DNA of 64,000 nt from Cordia subcordata (taxonomy: Eukaryota; Streptophyta; Magnoliopsida; Boraginales; Cordiaceae), in NCBI GenBank assembly GCA_028554755.1, contig JAPTOF010000006.1, positions 7,124,501 to 7,188,500 of the forward strand, read 5' to 3'. Under the pieces are notes generated by a model. That model did no database searches. It saw only the letters and a program-made list of their open reading frames with translations, and had not been told where the DNA came from. The stretch's first letter is position 1; each line of letters opens with the position of its first letter. Positions 1-13,587 of the stretch are shown here, piece after piece. The position numbers were made by a program, and so were the translations under genes.

Positions 1-825
1 TAATAAATTCCTAAATTTTGGTGTTTACCATGTTTCAAATGCAGCTAATACCATGTCAATATTTACTTCTAAGTTTCAACCATTAACAAATATAACATAA
101 CATCATCAGAAGTCTATCTAACGGGCTGAATAGATCTTCTCGTCTTCTTCTAATCAGAGACAGGAAATCCCAAGAAAGAGACCATCAATCTATAATAAGA
201 ATATCTTCCAACCACCATCCAGTTTCATCAGGAGGGGGGAGTGGTATGACAATGTAATATTTCCAATGCTTACGTGCTGAGTGTGGAAAGCATTAAGGGA
301 AGGAATGAATCAGCTGTAAGGTTTAAGGCAAGCAACTTAAACAGCAGAATGTACAGATAGAAAGATAACAGAGGAGAAAATCATCCCAATTGATGTTTTT
401 GATGCTTAACATCTTGTTACAATTTATTCAAACACAAACTTGTCCAAACCTAGTGATAGTTATGGTACATCCAGTATGGAAAGACAAAATACTACACCCT
501 TCCAAGAACATCTTCCAGAAGGTGTTGTAAGATTATTATCCACAAATAAAATTTCAAACAGATGATGATTAACATTGGCAAGCATAAAAGCTCAGTCATA
601 TATGATGTAACTTCAACTATAACTAAAAAGGAGGGCAAATAGAACCCTTCCTTGAACCTAAATTGCCCTACCTCAAAATCAATAATGTCTCCACTGAAGA
701 ACCAACACGAGAATGCCAGCAACATTCACCCAAGAATGAGTTCAGATTGAACGAGAACACTTGAAGATCAGTCATCATAAGTGACCATTAGCACTAACTT
801 GATCTTATAAAACTCCCACACAGCC
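1..825. other. 3' flank of the LpxD gene, no recognisable gene
   Basis: This stretch lies downstream of the stop codon of the minus-strand LpxD gene and should contain its 3' untranslated region and flank. Short open frames here have no recognisable protein signature and no exon-like context. I see no transposon ends, tRNA or structured repeat. Confidence 0.5.
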
Positions 826-3800
826 CTACTTTGAGGTCCGCATCTTGATAGCAACTTGTCTGCGCCATTCATGGATTGGAACCTGAAGGAATAGGATTGT
901 AGTTTTCTTTAAAAAAAAAAATTTAGGCACATTAAGTAAATTAAACATTAGCCATGACCAAATCATGATAAAGTATAGACTAATTGATTCTTACAGCAGG
1001 GAAGCCTCCATAATCTCCAGGCTCATTAATATCCTTGGTGACACAGCTATTTGCTGCTAATCTGACCTGAAGAATCATTTGTGATCAATCAATGACATTA
1101 ATTGTCAACTGCGTGATAATCCATTAGTATCAATTGTAGAACAAAGATATGTCAATGCAAGAGCAGTTACAGCAGATGTCAATTCTATGCAATGAAGAAG
1201 CTAAAAGTTCATTTGACATCAAAACTATCTTAATAACGCCACTGCAATTATTTGATTAAATTACTATTGTTATAAATTAGATAATAATTAATCAATTATG
1301 AGAGACATGATTGTACTTAACATTTTTTACGCTAAAGTTTTTCAGCAAGTTAAATGTAAAGCCACGAAAGCCAATCTTCCTTTTTGAAGAATACTAAGAT
1401 TCACCTTGTTTTTAGTTAATCAGCTCAAACTATATAAACCAAACGGGTCCCAATATTCACAACTTTAGACAACAAGCAAAAGTTTTTGAACGTTTAAACT
1501 TTGAATCTCCTCTGACACAAGCTTTCAGCAAGAAATGTTGAAGATGATTTATGATGAAGAGAACAACAATGACATGATGTGCCATTTTTCTCATAGGGGA
1601 TGGTGAAAGATAGGACAAATGACTTAAACCTCTCCTATCCAGAAACTCCAATGCATAGGGAATAAGAATACATTAATAGGAATCTGTTTTTACCCTCTCT
1701 TTTCTCTCTTCTTCTCTCTGCTTGCCTCTCCCTTCCTCTCACCCCTTCATCTTATCTTTAATTGAAGTGAATCAGGCAGAAGTTAATACTTCCAAGAGCA
1801 GGATTGGGTTAAAAGGTAACTGATAACGGGGTTCAGATGTCAAGTGTATTCCTGTATAGTCAGCCTCTCTATAGATTCAGTTAGCAATTATCATAAGGCA
1901 ATTTTGGAGTTTGGACAGTTAGTGTAGAACCTGTAAAGACTAGGAAATAAAATTCAAGCTCAGGTCTCCATAATTTAGTAAACATTTGAAGCCTTCATAG
2001 AGTACTAACTCAACAACAAAGCATGATAGCTAGAAAACAATCATCCTGACATTTAGAAGGGTTTTTAAACTTCTCTGGTTGTAATACCCATGGCATATTT
2101 CATTCTCCTTTAGGAAAGTGAAATGATACCAAAAGATCGAGTAAGAAGACAAGGCAACACAAATCTGGAAAGAGAAGGATTCAAAGTATATAACCTTTGA
2201 CCCAATTGAAACATGATCACGAATTGCAACTCTTCCGCCCAATGTTACATAGTCACCTAGCCTGGGAAGAGAAAAAAGTTGTCCATTTCAAATTATTAAA
2301 GCTACGGAAGCATCAAAGCTAAAAAACAAATTAAAATTTGCAGAGAATTTTTAAGATTAAAGCCTGGAAAGAAAAAAAGTTGTATGTTTCAAATTATTAA
2401 AGCTATCATCAAAGCTAATACCAAATCAAAATTCCTAGAGAAATTTTTAGGATTATAATAGAAAAGATTCTTCATGCTCCCATGAGTTTTGGTTTTCCCC
2501 TGGAGTCGGGCAGCTGAAGTTAATTCTCAGGGGAGAATTAATGACATACATAGCTGAACCAGCAATCCCAACTTGTCCACAAATCATGCAGCTCTTCCCG
2601 ATCATTACATTGTGGCCTATCTGCAAAGTGAATCTTGTCAGTTCTATTTCTCCCACTCTGCAGGTGAAGCGCATTTATGTATGACCAGTAATCAAATGTA
2701 TATGTACCTGAACCAAGTTATCCATCTTTGTGCGATCTCCTACTGTAGTATCTCTCCAACTGCAAGGTGGGAAGTTGTTGCATTAGAAATATTTATAGCC
2801 GCAAAAGAATATCCAGGGTCTGAAACAACACGATAACCACGTCCAAGAATTCAGAAGGCATCATAAGCCTCACCTGCCCCTGTCAATGCACGTGTTTGCA
2901 CCAATCTCCACATGGTTTCCTATTTTTGTTTTCAAAAGCTGGAGGAGGAGAAGGAAATACAAAAGAATTGATTATTTATGAAAAGGAAAAAAGAAAAGAA
3001 AGAGAGCTTGATACTAGTCCATGATAGGTAATATGCACCACTTAAAATCCAAAAGAATTCCACTAATAGGAAAGTGGTAGGGGAGCAACAAATTCCCCAA
3101 AAAAAAAAAAAAAGAAAATGTTACTAGGAAAGTGATAGACGAGTAAATACTTTTAAAGAAAGCAAAACAACACTGGACTTCATACTAATAAATACTAACT
3201 TGAGGCTTCTTCACCACATTCCCTTGTTCATCCACCAAAAACCCAAATCCTGTTTGAAAATAAACAGTCAAATTCAGAAGATAAACTTTGAAAGACAGCA
3301 AGAAGCTATAACATCTCAAGGGGAAACATTAAATGCCAAGATGCTGGAAATATATTAGTGATAAATGCATGTTTTCTTTCAACATTTAAGTACATTTTGG
3401 CAATAAGATAAAGTCCAACTCTAATTCAAACTCACCATCTTGACCAATGCAGACTCCATTATGAATAACACAGGAATCTCCAATTATGCAGTTAGTAAGT
3501 GCAACATTATACCTGGAGAAGTATGGTAGGAATGTGAAGATCAAACAATAAATGGAAACAAAATTTATATCCTTAGAAAACTCTGAATATTTAATTGGTA
3601 GTGTCATTGATAACATCTGAAGTTATGCAAATTTAGTTATAGAAGACTATGCTTGAAAAATGCAGTTGGATAGAAGAGTAAGACACCTCTCCACCCGACC
3701 CACATCAATATTGTTTGCAATTGAACTCTATTGCAATGTGAGAAACAAAATCTGCAAGAAGATGCAATTCAGAAAGCAACTTCAACATCCACTGAAATCT

Positions 3801-5527
3801 CCATGACCTCCAAACTTAGAAAGACCAAGGAATCTACACCGGCAAGCATGTAAACACCAATACTAAGAAGAAGAAAGGCTGAACAAGCACCGTAGCAGGA
3901 AAGTTATGTCAACCTCTTAATGCAAAACATCCAGCATGAAGAATAAATGAGAAATCTGAGGTGCAGAAAAACAATGACTATCAGAACAATAGCATATTGT
4001 TATACCCTATTTTTGTCAATTGACCAATTGCAACCATAGGTCCTACAATAGTTCCTGATCCAATGTGAACGTTTGACCCCACAACAGCTCCTGAGTGAAC
4101 AACCGCTCCAATTTCTATGAGTGCTGTAGGATCAATACTAGCTGACTTATGGAATGTCCCACCTCCATTAGACCACTTCTGAAATTCGCGGTCACCTTTG
4201 TTAGAGTCATCAGCTACTCTTGAAATCACAGCAAGAGTAAGTTAGCACCCAATTGAATCAAATTTAAGTAACTATGCTTAAAATGATAAAGCAATACAGC
4301 TTAACCAATGCAACTCACAAATATCATCCGCACATATGAAAGCAAATTGATACTTGGTAACTATTCATTTATGCCAAAAATCACACACTGCGTCAGTGAA
4401 AATATTTGAGAGTCTACTGAACTGTTTCAACTTTCAAGCCAAACCACTGTCTTCAACTTAACTCTAGATATGGAACATAAGTGTATCTGCAACCATCACT
4501 CAGTTTAAAACTCAAGATGGAATTAAAGAGAATAGGTGGAATAGAAGTACAGTTTGCAAAATGGTAGACCATTTTAGTAAGTTGTTTGACATAATTTACA
4601 CTATCTTTGCCTTATCTCAGATATGCGAGGTAAGCAAGAACGAGTACAACACTTCTATAAGGTTATGCCAGAGCTGTGAGTCCCATTGAGAGGTTTCCGA
4701 ATTACAAGCTTTGCGATCATCCATATATAAATAAATTAGATCATATGTAACTTCAGTATACGTATTGACAATGTTAAGCTTTTTCTGACATACAAATTCT
4801 GAAACACATGAATAGACTGTTTTGCATATAATTCAACTTATACACACAACTGAAGTAAAGACGACAGGATAGTCCTTACTGAAATATGCTACAAACTTCA
4901 GGCTAATTTCTGTCAGCAGTGGCACAGACAGCTTACTCAAATGATTGATCGCATTAGTCCATACTTCTAACATGGTAGAATTTAGGTCTATACGAAGAGT
5001 ATTGCAAGAAGAATGCCACCAACGAATGCTCTCTCCTCAATCATTAGCATGTCAAAGACAGGAAAAGAATGCACAAGGAGCTTTTGACATCCAGGCATAA
5101 TGCAGTGTCATGCATTGAACAGAAATGGCACATCTTTACTGTGCATATTCAAGAAATTAACCTTTAAGAAACAAAAGGAAAAAAAAAAAAAAAAAAGAGC
5201 AACAGTTAAGGAAATCCAGAAATCGTTAACTAAGAATCAAAACAATCAAACAATAAAATCTTAAAGTTTCCACAAGAAGTTTCACTGACACATTTTATCA
5301 AACATCAAGCATACCGAAAAATTGCAAAGGCGAAAATCACTAGCAGAAACAACTATATTTAACAGGTGCAGTTAAATTTCGGGCTCACCAATGCTTTGAT
5401 TTGTAGAGAAATGGTGAAGGTTGAAATCGTTTGATATGTGCGGGGTGAGCAAAGCATAGTAGTACTTGTTGGTCTTTGCAATAATGGAGTTGCTTGTAAC
5501 TAAATTTCTAAGGCAAATAGCCATCAT
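826..5527 (-). CDS. LPXD: LpxD-type UDP-3-O-acylglucosamine N-acyltransferase, mitochondrial (10 exons)
   Basis: Predicted N-acyltransferase of the lipid A-like pathway, which in plants is placed in mitochondria. Exons on the minus strand: 5389-5527, 4006-4216, 3436-3512, 3200-3249, 2874-2938, 2708-2759, 2550-2620, 2195-2261, 995-1066 and 826-882. All have GT-AG borders and a continuous frame, giving 286 residues. The N-terminus (MMAICLRN..., about 45 residues) is rich in basic, Ser and Asn residues and fits a mitochondrial presequence. Residues from about 70 to 265 are left-handed beta-helix hexapeptide repeats (SASIDPTALIEIG, SNVHIGSGTIVG). His201 in QIGHNVMIG matches the family's catalytic His. 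The C-terminus has the conserved PGDYGGFP and HEWRRQV. The bacterial N-terminal uridine-binding domain is absent, as in plant homologues. The open frame extends upstream of the first ATG through a GTG codon, so the ATG at 5527 is chosen. A broken duplicate of its 5' part lies at 18898-20255. Confidence 0.93.
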
Positions 5528-8500
5528 CTTGATTCTTGAGTAGCCCAGGGAACGCTCAAACTTCACAATCACAGGCCTCAGTTGCTAGGCATTTTCGTCA
5601 GTAGTCTTCTTTCATGTGTTTTGTCCACTTTTTCCAATTTCATTCTAATTGTCCATATCATTTGTCACATCATATACAGTATTTTTAATTTTTAAAAGCG
5701 TAGGGTACATTCAATTTTTTTATTTTATTTTTATTTTTTTATTTTTTAAGTAGAAGCCCTAGGGGAAAAAAAGGTAATAGTTCATAGTCACTAGTATAAA
5801 AAATAATTAGTGGTTTTAAGTTGGAAAGCAATTTTTTTGTCGGCTACATTTGGCGTTCGGATACAAATAAAGTTATAAATAGGAAATATTGCACTCTTGA
5901 GCGAACAGAAGTTTAGAAATATTACACTGATGTAAAAATAAAATTGTACAAAATTAGGAAAGTTAGGAGAACTTTCTTGAATAGATTTATTTATAGAGTT
6001 TGGAACTTTGATAAAAGTCTTTTTGTGTAGTTTTTCTACCGTCATTGGTTGGCCACCTAGTGTAATTTTGACTTCTTCAATGAAACACTTGGTCAATTGG
6101 CCTAAAAAAAGAAAAAAGTTATAATAGAGAATAGAAGTAACTTAGCAAGTGACTTATGGAATCAGGCAATACCTGGCAGAAGAGATTTTGGAGGAAAAAA
6201 GAATGATTACTTACTTTTGCTTTAGTATAGGCATAGATATATAGATTTTAAGATAATTCAAATTAAGTATTTGTCAACTTTTAAAAGTGGAATGGGAAAG
6301 ATAAATGGGTCATAGAAAGAATATTTATAATCTTATATTTTCTGAACTAAAAGTCAAATTTCGTTTTACAATACAAGTGATTATTTTTCCAATTTGGCAC
6401 ATTTAAAATTTTTCCTTACATAGTGTTCAGCAACACTTGTAACATGGAATTTATTTATATCCATGAGGATTTGTATTTTTGACATAAATTCTATTGTTTA
6501 GAACTGCAAATCAGTTTCAAATTACATTTATCATTTGTAAAATTAAATTTTGTTTAGATACATGTAAAATTGGAATTAATATGTATATTTTATTTGAATA
6601 TCTTTAGTTATTTTATTGGTGTTATATTTTCTATAGAAGGACTATCATCTTTATTTATTATTGTTTGTTGATATTAATATAAAAATGTTCCTCAAAACAA
6701 AAGAACAATTTTAAATATAAAAAATTAACCATTAAAATCAACCTCCATTCAAAATTATAAAATAATCCTACTTTATCAATTATAAAGTCAACATATTTCT
6801 AAAATAATTTTAAGTTAAAATATAAAAATAATCATAAGTGTATAAAAAGGATATTTCGTTGTAGTCGACTTTTGTTTTTTCTTTTTCATTTATAATCATG
6901 TTAAGGCATTGATGAGAAGGGTATGAAAAAAAGATAGTAGTATTATGTTATAATTTATAAAGATATTTTTATCTTTTTATTTTTTTTAAGGATTTGACTT
7001 TCATGAAATTGCAACTTCCACCTCTTGGGTTAGGGTTCAAGTACAACTAAAGCACATCCAATTTGGAAACTTTGAATTTATAAATGAATTTCACATTTTA
7101 AACAAATGAAACCAAACAAGAAAAATTAAATTTATAAATAAATTTTACAAAATGTTAAATCAATTTACACATGGCGTGAGTAAAATACTAACATGTAGTG
7201 TTTGTTGGATGCATTTAAGAAGAGATTCACGTTGTTTTTTGTGTTATTTTGTACTCAATAAGTTGTTTAACCATGTGTTTGATTCTTAAAATTATTTTAA
7301 TTGATGTAGAAAAGAATAATTTGTTTAAAATTTGCAATTGAATTTGATTGATGATAATTTATGTTAAAATGTAAACACTAAGCCTTTATTCAAGAATCTA
7401 AATTTCAATCTCCTTGAAGATAAGTTTGACTTATCTTGTAAAGTTTGTTCAAGCTCTTAAATTGCCTACGAAATCAGCAACTTGATAATTTTTTAATCAA
7501 ATTATCAAAATTTTCTTCTTTCTTATCATCTGTGATAAAATATATTTATTATTTTTTTATATTTGAACCATTTCCCCCACATCAAAAATTTTAAGTTTCA
7601 AATTTATTATATGAGGTATTGATAATTCTCTTTATTGACCAATTAATTTTTAACGTATCAAAATAAGGTTTTTACCTAGTTTTCTATGTTTTTAACATGT
7701 AACGATCCATCTCCAATTATTTTGCTCATATAAACTTTGGTTCTCATTGTTGAAACATTCCTCTCAAATTGAAAAATTAAACTCCATGTCGTTCTTGTCT
7801 TGATTCGTCGTGGGTCACATATTTTGATATCGTAAACTCTAGTTCTAGTCGTAACGTAGAAGGGTTTTGAAACATTCTTCTTATAGGGAAAAACTGAAGT
7901 ACGTACCCCGTCGTTTTGGTGGTAAGCCGGACGTCAAGAAGTCCACGCGTCTTTTATTATTCAGCTGAAGCGCGTCATGCTAATTGCTAACTCCCTTTCT
8001 TTGGATTAATTAATGATGACCCACCTCTGGTCTTATCTTGTAATAACCTAAAGGTGATGGCATTAGGATTTTTCTTGTGGTCTTACCTTGTAATAATTTA
8101 GTGATAATTGGATTAGGATTCCTTTTTTTTTTTTGGTTTCAAATGGAAATTAAGCAAAAATTATCTTTTAATAATTCTGTAAGACACTTCATCTTATTTA
8201 TCTTTCTTTAGTTGACTTCAACGAAAGTGAGGTGTTTGGTTTCAAAATTATTATCTAAAGACCAAAAGAAGACGACAAACCAAAATTAACTAACAAATCA
8301 GCATATCCATTAGCCTTGCGATGTGTATTTTCACAAAATCAACCCAAAGCTCCAAAAGACTGCTGGGAGGGGTGTCTACCTAAAACATATTTTTACAATG
8401 ATCCTAATCCCCGTTTATAGTGGGAGTAGGATTTGGTCTTAAAGAAACTGATGACTAATGTTTTCCACACTCCCATCTCTATCACTATGTTTCTCTTTTC

Positions 8501-8655
8501 AAACTCTCCAGAGTCTTCTCAACTTTCCACATTCGTTAATGGTTACTAATTTTGCCGTGGAACATCTGCTAACCAATATTCTCCATTTCTTTCCTCATAC
8601 GTAATAATAACAGAAAAGAAAAAAACTTCAAATTGCTAACCTCCTGCTGCATGAC
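5528..8655. other. Intergenic region between divergent LpxD and CRK-A genes
   Basis: This 3.1 kb AT-rich stretch separates the divergently transcribed LpxD and CRK-A genes, so it holds both promoters. The part at 5580-5860 reappears at 19985-20255 next to the LpxD fragment, so it was duplicated with that gene. Minus-strand open frames near 5791-6096 are low complexity and match nothing I know. No transposon ends or RNA genes are evident. A W-box-type core lies at 8212-8217. Confidence 0.5.
8212..8217 (+). promoter_or_regulatory. Candidate W-box (TTGACT) upstream of CRK-A
   Basis: TTGACT matches the WRKY-binding core TTGAC(C/T), about 440 bases before the CRK-A start codon. CRK genes are often WRKY-regulated in pathogen and salicylate responses (established for the family). 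A six-base match occurs often by chance, so this is weak. Confidence 0.25.
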
Positions 8656-11600
8656 ATGATGGTTTTAAAGGCCTTGGTTGCGCTTCCTGTTCTTTGGCTC
8701 CTCATCTTTATTTCAAGAGCAAAAGATGATTTTGTCTTTCACATCTGCGGCACAAATACAACTACTTATAAGCCAAACAGCACTTATCAAGCTAATCTCA
8801 ATACCCTTCTCTCCAATCTCGCTTCTGATGACATTGCTGGGAAAAAGTTGTTTGACTATGCAATAGCAGGTAAGAGTGCTCCTGACCGGGCTTATGGCTT
8901 ATTTATGTGTCGCGGGGACGTTGATGAGGAGACTTGTAAATATTGCGTGACCACTGCTGCAAGCGAAATAGTCCGTAACTGCCCCACGGAGAAGTTTGCA
9001 TATATATGGTACAACGAGTGCTTGTTACGCTATGGCAACGCCTCATTTTTCTCTGCCATGGACGTTTTCCCTGGAGTGTATGCCTGGAATGCAGCATATG
9101 TTGCAGAACCAGATCGTTTCGTGGAAGTTGTGAATAATGTTATGGACAACTTAGCTACTCGTGCTTCCACGGATCAATCTGGCGATGGTGGAGAGCAGAT
9201 GAGAGGTTTTGTAACAAACGAAACTAATTTTAGAAGCAACCAAACTATATACAGCGCGGTTCAGTGCACGCCGAATTTATCAGGGGCTGATTGCAATCGG
9301 TGCCTACTCACGGCTATCAGGCAGATCCCGGATTGCTGCAGTGGAAGGCCTGGTGGAAGAGTTTTCCTTCCGAGTTGCACTATTAGATTTGAGGCATACC
9401 CATTTTACCGCATTGCATCTGAAGCACCACCGCCATCTCCCACACCCGCAATTCCTCCTCCTCCGCCGCCTCCAGCTCTTCCAACAAGTCCAGGGGGTAA
9501 AGATTCGCGTTATTTTTCATAATAGTTGGTCAAATTATTCGGGTTTTTTTTCAAGCCAGCAGTGCTCGATTGCTGGCTCTATTCCATTTGATATCATACA
9601 CAAAGGCAGCATGAGGCTAATATAGATAAAAAATTAGATATCCCAATCTGAATTAGTTAAAAATCCATTGGGCTTATTTACATATATTTTTGTCCCTTTT
9701 TCAACTGCTTTAATTTCTTCTAGTTAGCTAGTAAAATCATTTTTCATGCGAAGGTCATGAATATAATTATCTTTCTTTGACTTGATGCAGGAGAAGGAGG
9801 AATATCAACACAAGTGATTCGTGGTATTGTTGTCGGGGTGATTTTGTCTATTTTGCTGTCGGCCTTGAGCTTCTATCTCCTAAGAAGAAGAAAAAAGAAG
9901 AATCATGACGCCAGACAAGAAGCAACAGGTAAAATTCAAGAGCTCAAAAGGATTTCTTTTTCTGTCAACTTTTGACATTCAGGAATTGACTTGGATATCT
10001 GGCGTAGATGGAAATGAAATATCAGAAGTTGAATCTTTGCAATATGATCTAAGTACCATTAGAGCTGCTACAAACAACTTCTCTGCTGGAAATAGACTGG
10101 GCACGGGTGGATTTGGCGATGTGTTCAAGGTAATAAATTAGTTTGTTTTAATTTAACCAAGTGTTGCACAAGACCGTTCTTGTCCATTTTTCACCTTTTT
10201 CTGAGGCGAGCATTTTTGTGATTATTTTATATATATACGTTCAGGGTATACTTTCTAATGGACAAGAGATAGCTGTTAAAAGGCTGTCCAAAAGCTCAGG
10301 ACAAGGTGCAAAAGAATTCAAGACAGAAGTTGCTCTTGTTGCCAAGCTTCACCACAGAAATCTTGTGAGACTACTAGGATTTTGCCTGGACCGAGAAGAA
10401 AAGATCCTTATTTATGAGCTTGTGCCTAATAAAAGTCTGGACTACTTCCTTTCTGGTTCGTACTTAGTTTTACTTTATCACATTCCAAATTTGAAGAGTT
10501 CAATAGTATTTGTATATTTAAATTCTCGTTTCGTGAGATGAGTTCTCATTCATAGTAAATCTTGAATATCTATGTTCATTTTGAAGATCGAGAGAAGCGA
10601 CGCTTATTGGACTGGTCAACACGTTACAAGATTATCAACGGAATAGTTTCGGGGATTCTTTACCTTCATGAACATTCTCGTCCAAGAGTTATACATCGAG
10701 ATCTCAAAGCTAGTAATGTCTTATTAGACAAAGATATGAATCCTAAAATATCTGATTTTGGCATGGCAAAGATTTTTAGCGTTGATCAAACTCAGGCAGA
10801 CACAAGCAAAGTTGCTGGGACCTTGTAAGTCTGTACTTCGGTTTTATGTTTATAATCTTACTGACAAAGTAAATGCGCTACTGTCCTCTTCTTAAGAATT
10901 AGTGTTCCTTTCACTCAGAAGATTTAAGTTTTTCTAGCACACTTTTCTCATAATTTTCTATTTTTATTTTGTCGACAATAGTTTATATTGACTATCAAAA
11001 AAGATGTCATGTTCTTAAAAACCACACATTTTACAAATTTTGATTGATTCCTATTATTGTTTCTTGTTCTTGTAGTGGTTATATGGCTCCAGAGTACGTT
11101 ATGCATCGTAAAATCTCTATCAAGACTGATATTTTTAGTTTTGGGGTCCTATTATTGGAGATTATAAGTGGAACGATGAGTGCTAACTTCCATCACTTAG
11201 AAGGCTCAGAAAACCTCATCAACCATGTGAGTACAAATGTCTTCTATGCTTTTCTTGACAAGTGAAATGCCTTTAAATGACATGCCATGCAGTGTGATAA
11301 ATTTTCTACGACAAAGTTCAACTTAAAATAATTTACATATTCTTACCTTCATTTGGATGGATTTTATAGGCCTGGAAACATTGGAGGGATGGCACACCTC
11401 TGGAATTGGTGGATCCAACTTTGGGAGATTCGGTTGCTAGAGATGAAGTAATTCGATGTATAAACATTGGCTTATTGTGTGTGCAAGAAGATGCTGCAGA
11501 GAGACCTACCATGGAATCAGTATTTGATATGCTTTACAGTTCTTATGTTACACTGCCCTTGCCCCAACGGCCTGCATTTTTAATCCGTAGCAGAACAAAG

Positions 11601-11687
11601 ACTATGCTGATGCAGCAACCGTTGGATAGGAAGTTAACACCATCATCTGCAAATGAAGCTTCGATTAGTGAATTATACCCAAGATAG
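8656..11687 (+). CDS. CRK-A: cysteine-rich receptor-like kinase, intact
   Basis: Plasma-membrane receptor-like Ser/Thr kinase of the DUF26 (CRK) family. Exons: 8656-9496, 9791-9928, 10008-10129, 10245-10455, 10587-10824, 11076-11226, 11370-11687, giving 672 residues with GT-AG introns. Residues 1-22 form a signal peptide ([15 protein letters not shown]). Two DUF26 domains each carry the C-X8-C-X2-C signature ([13 protein letters not shown] and [13 protein letters not shown]). A Pro-rich linker ([16 protein letters not shown]) precedes the membrane span at about 289-311 and the basic RRRKKKN stop-transfer. The kinase has glycine loop [10 protein letters not shown], Lys379 in AVKRL, HRD 474-476, DFG 494-496 and GYMAPEY, so it should be catalytically competent. 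After APE it reads [16 protein letters not shown], where the other copies have AMHG(E/K)[12 protein letters not shown] second in-frame ATG follows the first directly. It lies upstream of the pseudogene CRK-B, its closest relative in the kinase half. Confidence 0.93.
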
Positions 11688-11806
11688 CAGGAGAAGATCT
11701 AATCCAATTATAGTCAATATTTCAAGTTTTAGATCTGAAGCAATATTCAAATGTTGTTAGCATTTAGTTTTTGTTTCTATCTTCTATATCCTTTAGGTAT
11801 GTCTTA

Positions 11807-12234
11807 GAGGGTGTTTGGGTGTGCTTATAAGCTGGTCAAACATGCTTATAAGCAGGAAAATAAAATTTACGAGTTTGGCAAAATCTACTTATAAGCAAGT
11901 AAAGTTGGCTTATAAGAAGCCAAAAAAAAAAAAAACACTACCCCCTATTTTTAGTTGCTTACGAGTCATCATGAGAGTTGACCAAATAAAATTACAATCA
12001 CACCCCTTAAAACCACAAAAGTAATTACTTGTTAATTAATTAAATGTCCTTTTTAGTTATTTTCACAAATGTTACTACTTATAAGTGTATATTACCAAAT
12101 ATGTCAATAACTTATAAGCACATTTTGACCAAACACTTTTTTACTTATTTATTATTTACTTATAAGCATAAAAAATTACTTATGAGCATCAATTATTTAT
12201 AAGCAGTTTAAAAGAAGCAAAACCAATCACCCTC
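11807..12234. mobile_element. Tourist-like (PIF/Harbinger-type) MITE, 428 bp
   Basis: The ends are inverted (GAGGGTGTTTGG at the left, CCAATCACCCTC at the right) and flanked by a TTA duplication (11804-11806 and 12235-12237). TTA/TAA target sites and GGGTGTTTGG-type termini are characteristic of Tourist elements. The same flank downstream of CRK-B (near 17237-17262, GTCTTAGCACATTCTG) is uninterrupted and acts as an empty site. The interior is rich in the repeated motif CTTATAAGC. It has no coding capacity. Confidence 0.82.
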
Positions 12235-12237
12235 TTA

Positions 12238-13292
12238 GCACATTCTGTGATTTTCTTGACTTCAAGAACTCACCCATTGTCAACAACACTTCTCCACAAA
12301 AATCAACCTTTTGAAAAGTTAAAAATGAACCTTTAAAACCCTTTTAGAGGTCAAAACATCAAAAGTTTAAAATGAATCTTGTATTGTATTGGATGAGCAT
12401 GTTGACTTTATTATCAGCGAAGCCAGAAATTGAAAGTTGGGAGGCTAGACTTAATTAAGAATATCAATGATACTAAATATTTTAATCACAACAAATCATA
12501 AAAATACTAATTAGTAAAAAAAAAAAAAAGGTAAGATATGTAAAGAAAAGTTTAACTAATTAAACTAATGAAGTTGTACTCATCTTAATAGGAAAAATCA
12601 TTATTTACTCTTTTTACATGAATGTAATAACAATTTTTTCTTTTATGTAAAATCAGGTTATTTTTCGAAAAGTTAGGGTAATTAGACAATTTCTATAATG
12701 TTGCAGTCAAATTGGTTTTTAATATTTTCGACCTCTGACAAGAGCAAAATGGCATATTATTGTAAGAGAAAGACAGGTTTTTTCCAAACATATTTTTTTT
12801 TTGGACATCAATTTTGATGTTAAAAACAGTACTCATTTGTTAAACTTTTTGTGTTGACCTTCCTTTTTGTTATAGTTGGCATGGCCTCCTTTGGAGGGAG
12901 CTGTTTGCATCTCCTTCAGTTGTTTCTTAAATGTTTTGTGAAGGAATAAAATTGCACTTGCTTACCTAGCACACAAGGAAAAAGAAAAAAAAAAAAAAAA
13001 TTGCTATTCAGTTCCAACACAAGATTGTTCAGCACTTCCAATAGATTTTAAGAGATTCCAGAATATTACTAAAGCAGTCTATTGACAGAAGGCCTAAATC
13101 TTGCATTTTAACCGCCCACTCAGCTCTTCTATTTGTCATCTTAATAGATACGCTCTGGTCATGTCTTTTGACCAATAAGAGAGGACAAAAGAAAAAGAAG
13201 AGAGTCTGACAAGATAATAATTGCCGTGTTCTCCATCTCTCTTTCTCATTGTTATTTTCCGCAACAGGTGGGATAGAGAGCATCCTTCTACC
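12238..13292. other. Spacer between CRK-A and CRK-B
   Basis: AT-rich spacer with poly-A and poly-T runs. It should contain the former promoter of CRK-B, including a TTGACC core at 13168-13173. A minus-strand open frame at 13029-13283 has no recognisable features. Nothing else is seen. Confidence 0.45.
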
Positions 13293-13587
13293 ATGGTTTG
13301 TCTGTTGCTCGCGCAGATGCAGTGTTTACAAGGTCTCGGTTGCGCCTTATATCCTTTGGTATCTTGTCTTTATTTCTGAATCCACAGCCTTCTAGTTCTA
13401 TAAGTATCATTGGTGCTCGAGTACAAGTACTTATAAACCAAACAGCACTTATCAGGTTAATCTATACAACCTTCTCTCTACCCTTTCTTCTGATGAGATT
13501 GTGGAAAGAAAGTTTTTTTTTTCTACAAAGCAACGGCAGGTAACACTAGCTCTGACCGCGCTTTTGGCCTATTCATGTGTCGCGGTC

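Noticed and set aside
492..725. 77-residue minus-strand frame as an additional gene
   Set aside because: It lies in the 3' flank of LpxD, has no conserved motif and no exon context; it looks like a chance frame.
8678..9625. Overlapping alternative frames within CRK-A exon 1
   Set aside because: They are shadows of the DUF26 coding frame; the main frame has a signal peptide, conserved Cys spacing and correct splice phase.
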